DNA from: Anisakis pegreffii
Taxonomy: Eukaryota > Nematoda > Chromadorea > Rhabditida > Anisakidae
Direction of reading: 5' to 3'
NCBI GenBank assembly: GCA_035041965.1
Contig: JAPYMA010002301.1
Coordinates: 1-64,000 of the forward strand
Length of the DNA stretch: 64,000 nt
Part shown: positions 37,601-48,829 of the stretch, one piece after another
How the letters are laid out: the number at the start of each line of letters is the position of its first letter
How positions within the stretch are numbered: the stretch's first letter is position 1
Made by a program: the position numbers and the translations under genes
Notes under the pieces: model-generated
Databases searched by the model: none
The model's input: only the letters and a program-made list of their open reading frames with translations
What the model was told of the DNA's origin: nothing

Positions 37601-40450
37601 TTCATGTGAGTATTTCGCACTCGTGACTGCGTGAACAGAATAACAGTTATGAGCAACTACAAGTAGTTCACCTCCTTATATCTGATGTGTTGTCTCAATT
37701 CCAAAAATCTGTTGCTGTGAATTGAATTTGTGAGAATCAATGGCAAAAATGGCAAAAAATTGAAAACTTGATCGAATCACATGAACTAAACAACCTGTAT
37801 GGATCATGTAGTTCCTCCACGACAAAATTTAGGTAGTTCCTGAAATTAAGCGTGACGTCATTTTTGCCGAATAAGAAATGAATATTTCAAGCTTTGAATG
37901 TTTTAGGTGAATATTTGCAAACTTCCAAGGAAAAAATAACAAATTACCATCCATTGAAAGAGAAAACGGCTGAATAGAAAGCTAATGCAAGATGGCCTAA
38001 ATCCGTGTTTGATCCAGCAAACAACTGATCTTTTTCCAAATATTCAGTATTGCCTGAAAAAATATCGATAAACTAGTTCTTTTCTAAACGCATCTTCAGA
38101 TTATAATATTGAGATAAAAGTTACAGCTGAGATGTCTTCATTTCGAGACGAGTATTAGCAAAAACAATGATTTCAGTAGTGTTTCTCACCAATATCAAAG
38201 CTCAATTAGTTTTATTTTCGTTCATTCTTGTGTCAAGAAATGCACTGTTGCTTTGCGGAAATTAGGAAAATTCATGATGGAAAGATGTTGCTTAATTCAC
38301 CCATTATCAGCCAAACAATTCCAGCAATGATAATGAAGCACAGAGCCAGAACTTTTGCGACCGTGAACACATCTTGGGTATTTGTCGCCCATTTAACATT
38401 ATAGCAATTAACGAACGTTAGTAGTACTGAAAGAATGAAAGTGATTGCTTGTGACGTTGTGGAGTTTACTCTCAGTTTGCCGACCTTAAGTTTGTCAGTT
38501 CAAATCAGTCAAATATTTCACGTCGTAACCATTATCGAGAACGATTAAATCCATGACAATCACATTTAAATGCAGTGATCTGTTCAAAATGATCATTTCC
38601 AAGCATTTTACCGTTAACTTCGTTCGCATGTTCTCAATTCACAAAACAAATACAGTGAGTTGCCGGCCTACAGTGATTGTTAGTGAACAAATGAAATAAA
38701 TCTTGAGTTGTCATGATCAAAAATGCTGATGATGAAATGAGAGTTGTTCAACGCACTGGAATATTTTTGAACCCGTTCAAAAGAAAAACCGTCACAAGTT
38801 CTTCACTTAATCGGCGAAGATTTTCACTTTTCTCTCAAACAAACTCTCATCTATATTCTCAGATGTTTGATCGCGAGACTAGACCGAAAAGAGTAATGAT
38901 TACAAAAATGTTTTTGCAAGCGAACATACATATAATACAAGCAGCCAGTAAGCGAACTGCATCGTCTGGTACTTCACAACTCGAAAACAACGGTTTTAAA
39001 GTGTACTGAGCGAATGTCAATGCCACAATCGCATTAGATGTTGGATTTATTATTATAAGCGACACCCAAAGGAAGAGAAATGCTGGAAATGCACCAAATG
39101 CCTGAAACGGTTGTTGAACTATTTGCAGTGTCAACTGTTAATGAGGGAAACGCTTGGCGAGTTTCGCTGCAATATTTTTGAACAATTTTACTATAATCGT
39201 TTCATATTATGCAAGTTATACCATGATGACAATGGAATTACTTTCAAATATTCTTCTTAAAAACCACTTCACCCATCAGAATACAGAGCACCGAAGGTTT
39301 CTTGCATATGGCTGTCACGGAAATCAGTAATGAGAATATATATTTTTTCGATTATAGGTGTAATGTTCTGTGCGAAGATTTCTAGTTACTTGGCTTCGAT
39401 GGAAGAATTCACCACAATGAAAATCATTATTTGAGGACAAATTGCAACATAATTAGGTAACTTAGTTATTGTATAATGTTGTTTGAATTATTCTTTCAAA
39501 CAGTTATAAGTTCGATGAGAAAACTGACTCAAAAAAGAATACAAACTTCATGAATATACATATAATCGCCACCGCTCTTCGGTATTGTAGTGCCCAATTC
39601 AGCATAGCATAATGCACCAAGCATTGAAAATGCACCGCAAATGATCCATATTATAAGCGACAGTCCCACGCTTCCTGATTCAATCAAGACTCCTGAAAGA
39701 GCAGCCACTCTTTTAATATCAACAGTGGCGTTAATTGAACAACTATTCGAAGCAATTTTTCGATGGTTGAGTGCCAGTATAACTTGAGGCATAATTCTCT
39801 GCGGTTCGCTTGCAATTTCATAACTCACAGCTATACACTGAAGTAAAAATTGACGAGCCACGGCTGTCTGATGGAATGAAAAATAAAACTTCTGATGCAT
39901 TTTCGCATGCGGAAATTACTGTCTATAAATTCTACGCGCTACGAGACACTATTATTTATCTATGCATTCCGAATGAAGCACTTTTTGGGGTGCTTGTTGT
40001 GATGCGATCCTTTAACTAGAACCTCATCAGCAGCACAATGTGAACTGAGGTGCGTACATTCTACGGGTCATGATTGTTCATCGATACAAATGTCTGTATT
40101 CCTTGATCGGTTGGTTCCAAATTCTCAGTTGATCAAATCCCGGCTTAGACTGTTTTTTTTCGGATGAGAATACGAAAATGTTGAGACAGCCTTGATTATC
40201 TCATTCAAAAGAGAAAAAGAAGCTTAGCGTATTAAGATCAGCAAACCAAGCAGGTTTTTGCCCAAATAATTTATTTATATCGTAATCATAAAGCACCTTT
40301 TGGACTAACAAAAACGCCTGATCCAACAATAACTCCAATAATTATTGCACATCCACTGAACAACGAAATATTCTTTTTGAGCTTGATTTCGTCGTTCTTA
40401 TTTTTACCATTTTGCACTGTATTCACTGAAGTCGGCTCAACTTTGGCCAT
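34647..40450 (-). CDS. AAT/LAT-type amino-acid transporter light chain (SLC7 family)
   Basis: Nine minus-strand exons agree in phase and give 468 residues: 40297-40450, 39547-39692, 38930-39101, 38301-38426, 37948-38053, 37795-37839, 35612-35860, 35103-35328 and 34647-34829. Landmarks: [17 protein letters not shown] in TM1 (substrate-binding GSG, residues 43-45), [33 protein letters not shown], the loop cysteine Cys142 in [10 protein letters not shown] (in LAT light chains this position makes the disulfide to the 4F2hc-type heavy chain), [52 protein letters not shown] and the C-terminal [14 protein letters not shown]. This is the C. elegans aat family; which member cannot be told. Exon six is a 45-nt micro-exon. 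Intron six (35861-37794) carries a hAT-like element. Confidence 0.92.
36064..37122. mobile_element. hAT-like non-autonomous element, about 1.06 kb, in transporter intron
   Basis: The left end is CACTGATTCTCACGTTCCGG. The right end, reverse-complemented, is CAGTGGTTCTCATAGGGGTG. The flanking 8-mers CTCTGGAA (36056-36063) and CTTTAGAA (37123-37130) match at 6 of 8 positions, both differences being transitions. Its interior (36240-36785) is shared with 24085-24620. No transposase frame was found, so it appears to be a deletion derivative mobilised in trans. Confidence 0.7.
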
Positions 40451-40470
40451 GATAAGCACCGATAGTGAAG

Positions 40471-40476
40471 CTATAA
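40471..40476 (-). other. Possible trans-splice acceptor of the transporter gene
   Basis: On the minus strand TTATAG lies 20 nt before the ATG at 40450, with an A/T-rich stretch upstream. It would leave a 20-nt 5' UTR, typical of nematode spliced-leader messages. Confidence 0.35.
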
Positions 40477-42509
40477 TATATTACAAATGCTTTCAGAACA
40501 TGTATGAGAACATTCGAATAAATAGATCAGTAACGCTTATGAATGCTGCATTTCGCATTAGCAAAACACAATGAAACTCATTGAAGTGAATAATCGCTGC
40601 AAAACAACTTCGCTTTCGACTCAACATCAATTACAAAAACAAATTCACGACTGTGCTGTTATATAGCCAGATAAGCAGTAAGATTTTTAGAAGAGTTCAG
40701 ACATTAATTTGTTCAAGTGTTAGTAGCGATCGTTTCACATATGTTTAAATAAATCATTTTGTAAAACATTCAATATTTGATACTTATCAGAGCGCAATAC
40801 CCTGTCACATGAAATACAACAAAGTGCAGGTTACGGTTTCGATGAATCACTTGAAACTGGATAACAGTATCGAATGCTTTTTGCAAGAAGAAGATACTTG
40901 CCGAATAAGCAGTGATCGCTTGACGATGAATTGTAGCGAGAAAGAATATGATGATGCTGAAACATTATAATATAAAATTGATGTGCTCATTGAATCAACT
41001 AATGAAATATTGTTTCCTAGTTAAGAGATGATGCTTTTCCAAGAAAACGAGAAGAACTTTTATTTAGCAGGTTACCATCTGTCACTGTCAATTTGAGATG
41101 CGAAACTAACCCAACCCACTGAATCATTTTTCGCTAAAACGATCTGACACGCAGTCACTGAATTATGGTGTCTAATAAAGTTTTATTGCCCAACAATTGC
41201 CAAAAAATATTTTACTGGTAGAACCGTTCATGATTAGAAGCTGAACAAGAAAAGAGTAAAATTGCTGCAATTCTCCTCTTCCAACTGAAAACGACTGCGA
41301 GTGGCCAATAACTGCGAAACATTTCTGCGTATCTTTTATAATTAATTTGTTCCGCCTCACTCCTTCCACAGAAATGCTGTTTTCGAGTTTCAGTCAACTG
41401 ATTCAGACGATTAATTGGACTAAGCGTTTAATTTTGATTGATAACTTTAAGCATTGATCGACTGCATTAGCTGTGTGCATCATCAAGGGTGGTAGCCTCA
41501 TATGATATGTTACCAATACGGTTCACATTTCTCTGTTTGTAATTAAAAGTGACAACAATAATACTCAGATTGGATAAGTTGAATCGAAAACCGCAATACT
41601 TTTAAGCTGTAAGCAGTCATCCATGTGTGATCATTCCAAAAGAAAATAAGCGGAATTGAGAGGGCTTGAACAAAATTATTACAACAATATAACAGAATTG
41701 TTCAGAAAATACGGTGCACTGCCGAAATTAACTTGATGGAATTAACTTGAACTTGATCTGTCGTTCCAACTTAGAGAAAATTGTTCAATATGCAATTTGA
41801 AGACCATGCATGAATTGCAGCATATTGTCCAGACGAAATCACTCTCTTCACCACCATCTTATTCATTTGTTACTCTCAGTTCTTAACGCTTTATGAGCGG
41901 CTGCCTCGTAAAAACACTCAGATCGGTCGTTGTCTATTTGTTCATTGCCGATATTTCCCACCACCAGCATTTTTTCATGCATTAAATTGGTTGAAAATTA
42001 CCATTACATCTCATTCCTTTATATCTGCCTATAAAGTTAAGCTACAATGCATCTCACAGTACTTGACAGTTTTCCAAGTTGCTCATAACAGTCTAATCCG
42101 AAATTTTAATTTTGTTTCGTGGTATTTTCTGAAAGCTTTAATGCGTAACCTCAATAATGTTAAAGTATTTATAAACAGGAATAGGAGTTGATCATTATTA
42201 ATTGACGTTCATTTAAAATGTTACTTTAGATCGATTTCTTTTCGGATTGGACTGTTAATGCCTAATAGAATTCACCGAGAATTCCAAAAAGAATCACATT
42301 TCTTGGTGTGATCATTTACGGCGATTTCGTCATCTCTTTAAGTGACGACGACCACTTAATTAATCACAAAAAAAGTCTCACTCGAAAAATACCGTCACAG
42401 AGAAACTAGTTTGTGTTAGCAATGCTTCATTAATCGTTTTAATCAATCAAAATATCGCTTGAATTGCACTTATGCATATCAATAACTATCACTGTTTCTC
42501 AACGCTATA

Positions 42510-42567
42510 ATCATTATTAATATTATTATTATTATTATTGTTATTATTATTATTATTGTTATTATTG

Positions 42568-42613
<46 letters not shown>

Positions 42614-42774
42614 TGTCATTATTATAATTAGTACTATTATTATTACAATTATTATCACTATTATTATTGTTATTGCTACTGTTACCATTCTCGGTTTTAC
42701 GATCATTATTATTGATAAAATCATTATTACTATTGTTGCAACAACAGTGAAAATAATCGTCGACAATACTCGTC

Positions 42775-42811
<37 letters not shown>

Positions 42812-42813
42812 GT
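42510..42813. repeat. Opposed (ATT)n and (AAT)n microsatellites
   Basis: Plus-strand ATT triplets run from about 42510 to 42690. AAT triplets run from about 42775 to 42813. The two arms are complementary and could pair into a long hairpin. The poly-Ile and poly-Asn frames here are artefacts of the repeat. Confidence 0.9.
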
Positions 42814-44110
42814 CTAGCTAATAATGATAATGTTATTATGGTCATTGTTAATATTAAAATCAATGAAGTATGTACAGACATTTTGATGCGATTAATAACA
42901 TCTCTCTATGCTAGTAGCAATGAGCAGCTTGGAGAAACAGATTTCAGAAGAGAATATTCGACGACACATTGGGTATAATGATACATGTATGGTTTCTTTG
43001 AAACAAGTGAATCCCATCAACAATCGAACGAAGTATCAATGTAACAAATAACACAAGTTAAGAATTATGATTGCTTGCAGTAAGAAGCAAGTCGAAAACA
43101 CGTTTCAGTTAGTTTATAAAGCACTCACAAACAGCGGAAGGGCTCATGCTCTTGGAATAGCTTTGCGTGTACGATTTCAAAGGATCACATGATAACTGTC
43201 AGTTGATTTCGAGTAAATGGCTCTCAAAATAGTGTCAATCACAGATAATCCATCCGAAATGGACCATTAGCGATCCGCTTACGGTACAAAATTCATCACT
43301 CGTGATTGTGTTCATTGCCCATCTATTCGGAACATGTACATGTAGTGTTTTGTAAAGTTCGAGGAGGCATGAGCCTTTTGAACATGAAATTACTTTACTT
43401 CAAGAATCGCAATGAAATATTCAGGACATTATATAGCTATTTGACAAGCCGAGTGTATGAAGATTCATATAATAACAATACCAAAGCACTGCATTAGAGT
43501 CCTTCAAAGAGGAACTTTGTATTTGTCAAAGTTTTCCATTCAAGTTGCAGATCAAGCGATCAATAAATGATTGAGCTGCACTTGTCTAATAATAATGGCG
43601 AATCATTCAGCAAAAATGATAGCAGTTAATGTGGAAGGTAAGTTCCTTTTACATTGCACGTTATGCCTCCCACATAAGTCTTCATTAGAACTACCGTATT
43701 ATGCTAACTTCTAATGCATGCTTCTGTTCGACTAAATCCAACGTGTTTCAGTTTCTTGTTGTAGCACATCAATAACTAACCAAAAATTGAATGTCGCCGT
43801 TTAAAATAGATGTTCATATTTATGTTGTCAATGAAAAATGCGTATTGAGAAGGTATATTATTCTTGTCCCAACACAGTTTTTTAATCTGATCTCTCTGTA
43901 GATCAGTAGTGCTCTATTATTAGGCCTAGCAGAAAGTTGTTGGCCAGCTATATGAATATGAATATACGAACGAAATCCTTAAATGTTATCATCGATGTAC
44001 AGATCTTCATATTAGAGCAATTCAGCTGTCAGAGGTAGTGCTCACTCTGAGACATTGGAAAAAACATGTATAGTTTTATTTTACTTTAAAAGTTGTGAAA
44101 TCTCCTGATA

Positions 44111-44168
44111 AATTCAAGCCTATGATTAAACAACAAATTCAAATTCAAGCCTATGATTAAACAACAAA
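44111..44168. repeat. Perfect 27-bp direct duplication, 31-bp period
   Basis: AATTCAAGCCTATGATTAAA plus seven more bases occurs at 44111-44137 and again without change at 44142-44168. Confidence 0.9.
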
Positions 44169-46445
44169 ATTATCTATATATTTGATATATTAATCGTTGT
44201 CAATATGCAAATGAATACTAGCTGTTCTCTTGTTTAAACTATATTACTATCTTAATTCAGTAGGACCTTAGCAGGAGGAGCTGTCGCCGTTCGTGTATAA
44301 AACGTTCATGAAATCATCTTAATCGTTCAACGATTGTACAGCCGAAAGAGTGAAAGGTTGTGCGATCATGAAGTCAGTAAAGTGTGAATAGTTATGTTGC
44401 ACAGAGCTCATCAGAATTATTCCAATAATTTTGAAATATATAAGTGTTGCATTATAATTGTAGCATTACATAATTGTAGCATGTAATATAAATAATCTAG
44501 CATTGAATTTTTTGCATTGAAGTCTCATAAAATCATTCTTCAGTTGCTTGAATCCACATTCGGTATTCAAATACTCGATAGTGCGCTTCATAAATCAAAA
44601 AATGAGAAAGCTGAAATGCATGATCCAATCGTCGATACATCTATGCGAAGGTGTTAAATCTGTTTGCTCATTAACTGTAAAATAACAGTCCATTTGATGG
44701 TCCGATAAGTGAAATAGTGATAGGTTATTCGATGTACTTTTTAATGATACAGTTATTCAAACAAAGCTGGAAACGTCTGCGAAAGTGCAAATAATTGATT
44801 GCACGACAGAACTGATAAACGAGCTGGGTAACGAGAAATGAAGGTCATCAAGATATCGAAAGATCCCAAAGTCAAGGTTGCGTTATTCTGAACGGCTGAT
44901 CATGAGAAATGTGCGCGGATGACCTGAAAAAATGGAACGAAAAGGAAAGGGAAGATGATAAAGAACCTCAATACAACGTACTTCAAAAAACGATTCTTAA
45001 AGGGTTTTGAAAAGGATAGAGCCAACTAGGTGAAAAGGCATATCTTGAATGTCAAGTAGGTTGTGCAGTTGATATTAAAACGTTCATAAGTTCAGGTAGA
45101 CAACGGATTCAAACGGATGAACTTGGATGGCACAGAGAAGTGATTGATACGAATGAGATAATGACGTAAAATATTGACCACAAGTTCATGTCATCGAGCA
45201 ATTGATTAATGCTATCACCGATGACATCTTTAGGCAATCAAGAATGGATACATTACAATGTTGTTATAAACACACTCTGAATGTCAGCCGATTATGTCGT
45301 TATATATCCAAATTTTACGTCTTCACAAGTTGCATTTTATGCGCTTTCATTTCGATCTTTTGTGCTCTTTGTGAAAAGCGTGAAGGAATGTTTTTTTCTC
45401 AAATGAATGAGCAACTATCATTTATTCGTTCGAATTTTATCTCCACCATGATTATTTGGTTTTATTCTTTGCTCGCTTATCTTCCATCCTAACACTTTCG
45501 TCCGTTCTTCCAGCACCGCCATCCGTCCTCAGGGTTTTTTGAATTCAGTTTTGCTTTGATACCATTTCCCATTTTCTTCAGTTCCCATTTTTCCTTAATT
45601 CGAAAAAAGTTTCCATAATGATTCAAATAAAGTGAAACTTCATTCAAGAAACCGAGGTGAAAGGATCCTATGTTACTCGCATAACCCCTTTTAATTAGTT
45701 TGGGTTGTGATACGATTGCATCGATAATTGCGTGAAATTCATTCTTCGGACATTTCAATTTTCTTAGTGAAATCTTTGAATGCTATGCTGGAGAATGACG
45801 TTTGTGAATTCAACTAGCTCTGGCTTAAATATTTTAAGAATATGCCATCACGGTGCGGTTGATATCATTCCGATTGGCAGAATAATGATATATCATAAAA
45901 CGATAGCCGTATTCTGTTAAAAACGGTGTCTATTTAAGAACAAGTTCTCGTCTTGTCTTGATGTGATCAATTGTAGCGCATCCAAAGTGGCGGTTGAAGA
46001 TCAAAAATGTCGAATATGGTTTTGGAGGTGGTGATGTCTATATGGTCTCTGATTTTTGTTGTCAATGTAAGGAAAAAAATCATTCATGAGAATGCGATGT
46101 GTATGAAGGGAGTGGCTAATAAAAACCGATTGTTGAAGTGAAATCTAATCTATGTCTCAGGTTCTGACTTAGAAATTCTAAAATTACTGACTTTCATAAG
46201 CGTAGAATGTAATCACGCAATTGTTTGATATTCTCGAAATTAGATCAGAATCTTACATGTCATTTTGATTTTTGCTTTTTGATTTTAGTCATTTTGATTT
46301 TTGCTCAACAATTTTTATTGTCTGAAATTTCTGAAAAAAGTATTAATTCCACTTCTTCACTCCTTTCGTATGCATCGTTCTGTTCATGTTTCCATTCGTT
46401 CATCATACGCATAAATTTCTTGTATTTTACAGAAAAGCAATTGGT

Positions 46446-46484
46446 ATCACCGATCGCTACGCTTTCACGGTAGCAATCGGTGAT
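46446..46484. other. Strong 15-bp hairpin with 9-nt loop
   Basis: The left arm ATCACCGATCGCTAC pairs with GTAGCAATCGGTGAT with one mismatch across a 9-nt loop (GCTTTCACG). It is GC-richer than its surroundings and outside any gene found here. It may be a small-RNA precursor or a foldback element relic. Confidence 0.6.
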
Positions 46485-48814
46485 TTTAGTCATATTAGTG
46501 GTAGAGCAATAGCTTTTAGGGAATAACCACAAGCTTAATAATTAATTTTTATTATTCGTTCATGTTGGTCATCGCTGCTAATTGTTTAATATTGCATTCA
46601 TTTGAGTTCATTTAATCTTTTCGATTTTTTTCATTCGGCTTCGTTGAATGCTTTTGTCACAGCTGCATCAACAAGTGAAATGGAATGGTTGCTTTGAAGT
46701 GATAACTGTTGTTGTTAGAATAACGAAATGAATCGTTTGCTATCAGCTGATAATAGCATCTCATCGCCTGTTGTCTTCGGGAAGTTAAGCAAGTGAGTGT
46801 GCGTGCATTGCTAGTTGGTTCACAGTTGAAATAATAAATACTATGATAAAATTATTGTTTGTTCAGCAAACGTTGAGCGATTTGATCTCATCTTTACGTC
46901 CCAAAAAAATCTTCTACACTGAACATTGCTGACGATTTGTTATGCAGTCGTGTCGGTGAATGTACAAATATCCTCATTGATTTTCATTCATCCTAAAAAT
47001 CTATCAATATGATTTTATGAATCGGATAATCCATCTATCTTTTGTGAACGATTTCCTTTCATTGAACTTCAATTTCGTAATAAGACCTTGCTATTGCGAA
47101 AACTTCTGATGTAACTCACATATTCACATCATGGTCTTTGATGTGACGAGTGTGAAAGTTATGATTTGAATTGAACACAAAGTGGAACGCGTCATATATA
47201 GTTAAAAAGTTCACATCGCTTAAAAACAAGAAAAATTTACTGGCACAGATGAATCAATTAATATGCTTAATTACGACTTGTTTACTTCGGATACAAGCAC
47301 CATTCCGATCGTTTGATTAATTCGGTGCTAATATACAATGTCAATATCCTACATCTCAAACAGTGATTTTCTGTAAATGTCATCTACAGATGAAACTCGG
47401 TGAATGAATAACGAATGCATGATTGCATTCATAATTTAACTGCATGATATATGAGCACTTCATCACTCCACTTGAATATTCCTTGTTTTGATTTTCTGCA
47501 CTTCTGATATGTTTATACCGCTTATTTTGATTGTTCATTGCTTGATGTCAGTCTACTTGAGTGCGACTGAGATTTAGGAGCACATACTCGAAGTATGAAT
47601 CCTGAAATTCTTGTAAATATTTTTGAATTGTAAATATTCTTTTCCTCAAAAAGAAATAATTTTCTTAGGCTACAAAATCGACTTCAACCAAAACGTTTTT
47701 CTTTGTAATAGAATATTTTACAAAGAATAATTCTTCTTCTGTAGAAAAAATTGTTTCAAGCAGACAGTTAATTTTCTGAACAGACTGATAACTGATTGTC
47801 ACTTTACCGCTAACATTTCATTTTTTGCTCAGTTATCGACAGAAATGTTTTCAGGTTATTTGTGCTGCAATACTCATTTTCAATATTATTTTTTTGGCAC
47901 CGCTGGTTTTTTTCACTCACGTTCCGTTTTTACATCTCCCTATTGTCTCCATTCGATTGTCTTTCATTTTTGATAGCATTTTGGAACAGATACATTTGCC
48001 AAATGCAAAGTAGCCGTTGCACTTAAAGACTGCAGTTCACGTCGCCTATCACCTAAGTTTATGTTAAGCATCTAATAATTTTCTCGTCAAGACAGCTGTT
48101 CGTCGAGCCGAACCATCGAACAATTGCGCAGTAATGACGGGTTGGGCCATTAATAAAGTTTTGACGTACTGAATGCTCGTGATAGTTGTTTTTCTAATAA
48201 AGAAAACTGCATTTTGTGACTTCTATCTGCAGAACAGCATATTGACAGTAATATTATGGAGCAGTCAAAAATGCGCCAGACATATTATCAGAACTTCATC
48301 GATACTAAGCAATTTTCATTTTTCAACTTGAAAATATATAACGATAAAAGTGAACTATAGTAAGTAAAAAAAACCAGAAGGCATGAAAATGAACGAGTGA
48401 AAAAAATAACAACATGAATATGAATAATTGGATTTGCAAAATTATTGGTTCATGCCTAACTATAAAAAATAACAATGTTGCCTGGACAAGAACACTGAAA
48501 ATAAGTGATGAACATGAAAATTTTAATATTTCATTGCTTCTTTTTTTTCTACAGAAAAAGCAACTTGTCTGTAACAAGTTCCGTTTGTTTAAAAAATGCT
48601 TGCTCAGCATATCAGTCTATCACTCCAAAACGAGTCTTCTGATAAGGACCGAGTGTGCCTTTCAAAATTATTACTTCCGCTTTCAAAAAAATGCAGTCGA
48701 ATTTTTTGGATTTGATTAAATTTCTCGCTGACGCACGTGCTTCGTTTGAGTTTATGCAAAATTTTTTGAGATGTCACTTCTGAATTGAAAGAATAATGAT
48801 CACGAATCGAGCAG

Positions 48815-48820
48815 TTTTAG
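48815..48820 (+). other. Possible trans-splice acceptor of the M20 gene
   Basis: TTTTAG ends 9 nt before the ATG at 48830, with no coding exon visible upstream. The spacing fits spliced-leader addition. Confidence 0.4.
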
Positions 48821-48829
48821 TTGAGTTCA

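Larger units (their letters stand above)
40477..48814. other. Long intergenic region
   Basis: About 8.3 kb between divergently transcribed genes (transporter minus, M20 enzyme plus). It contains opposed (ATT)n and (AAT)n tracts at 42510-42813, a 31-bp direct duplication at 44111-44168 and a strong hairpin at 46446-46484. Several frames of 60-96 codons are open by chance; none shows a domain or splice context I can support. Confidence 0.5.

Noticed and set aside
42479..42881. Minus-strand open frames of 95 and 130 codons rich in Ile or Asn
   Set aside because: They are translations of ATT/AAT microsatellites, not genes.
45489..45758. 89-codon basic minus-strand frame
   Set aside because: No recognisable motif, no nearby exons in phase; length is within chance for AT-rich sequence of this size.
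48323..48719. Overlapping open frames of 95 and 101 codons on opposite strands upstream of the M20 gene
   Set aside because: Phe/Leu/Lys-rich translations of A/T runs without any domain; the region more likely holds promoter and outron sequence.
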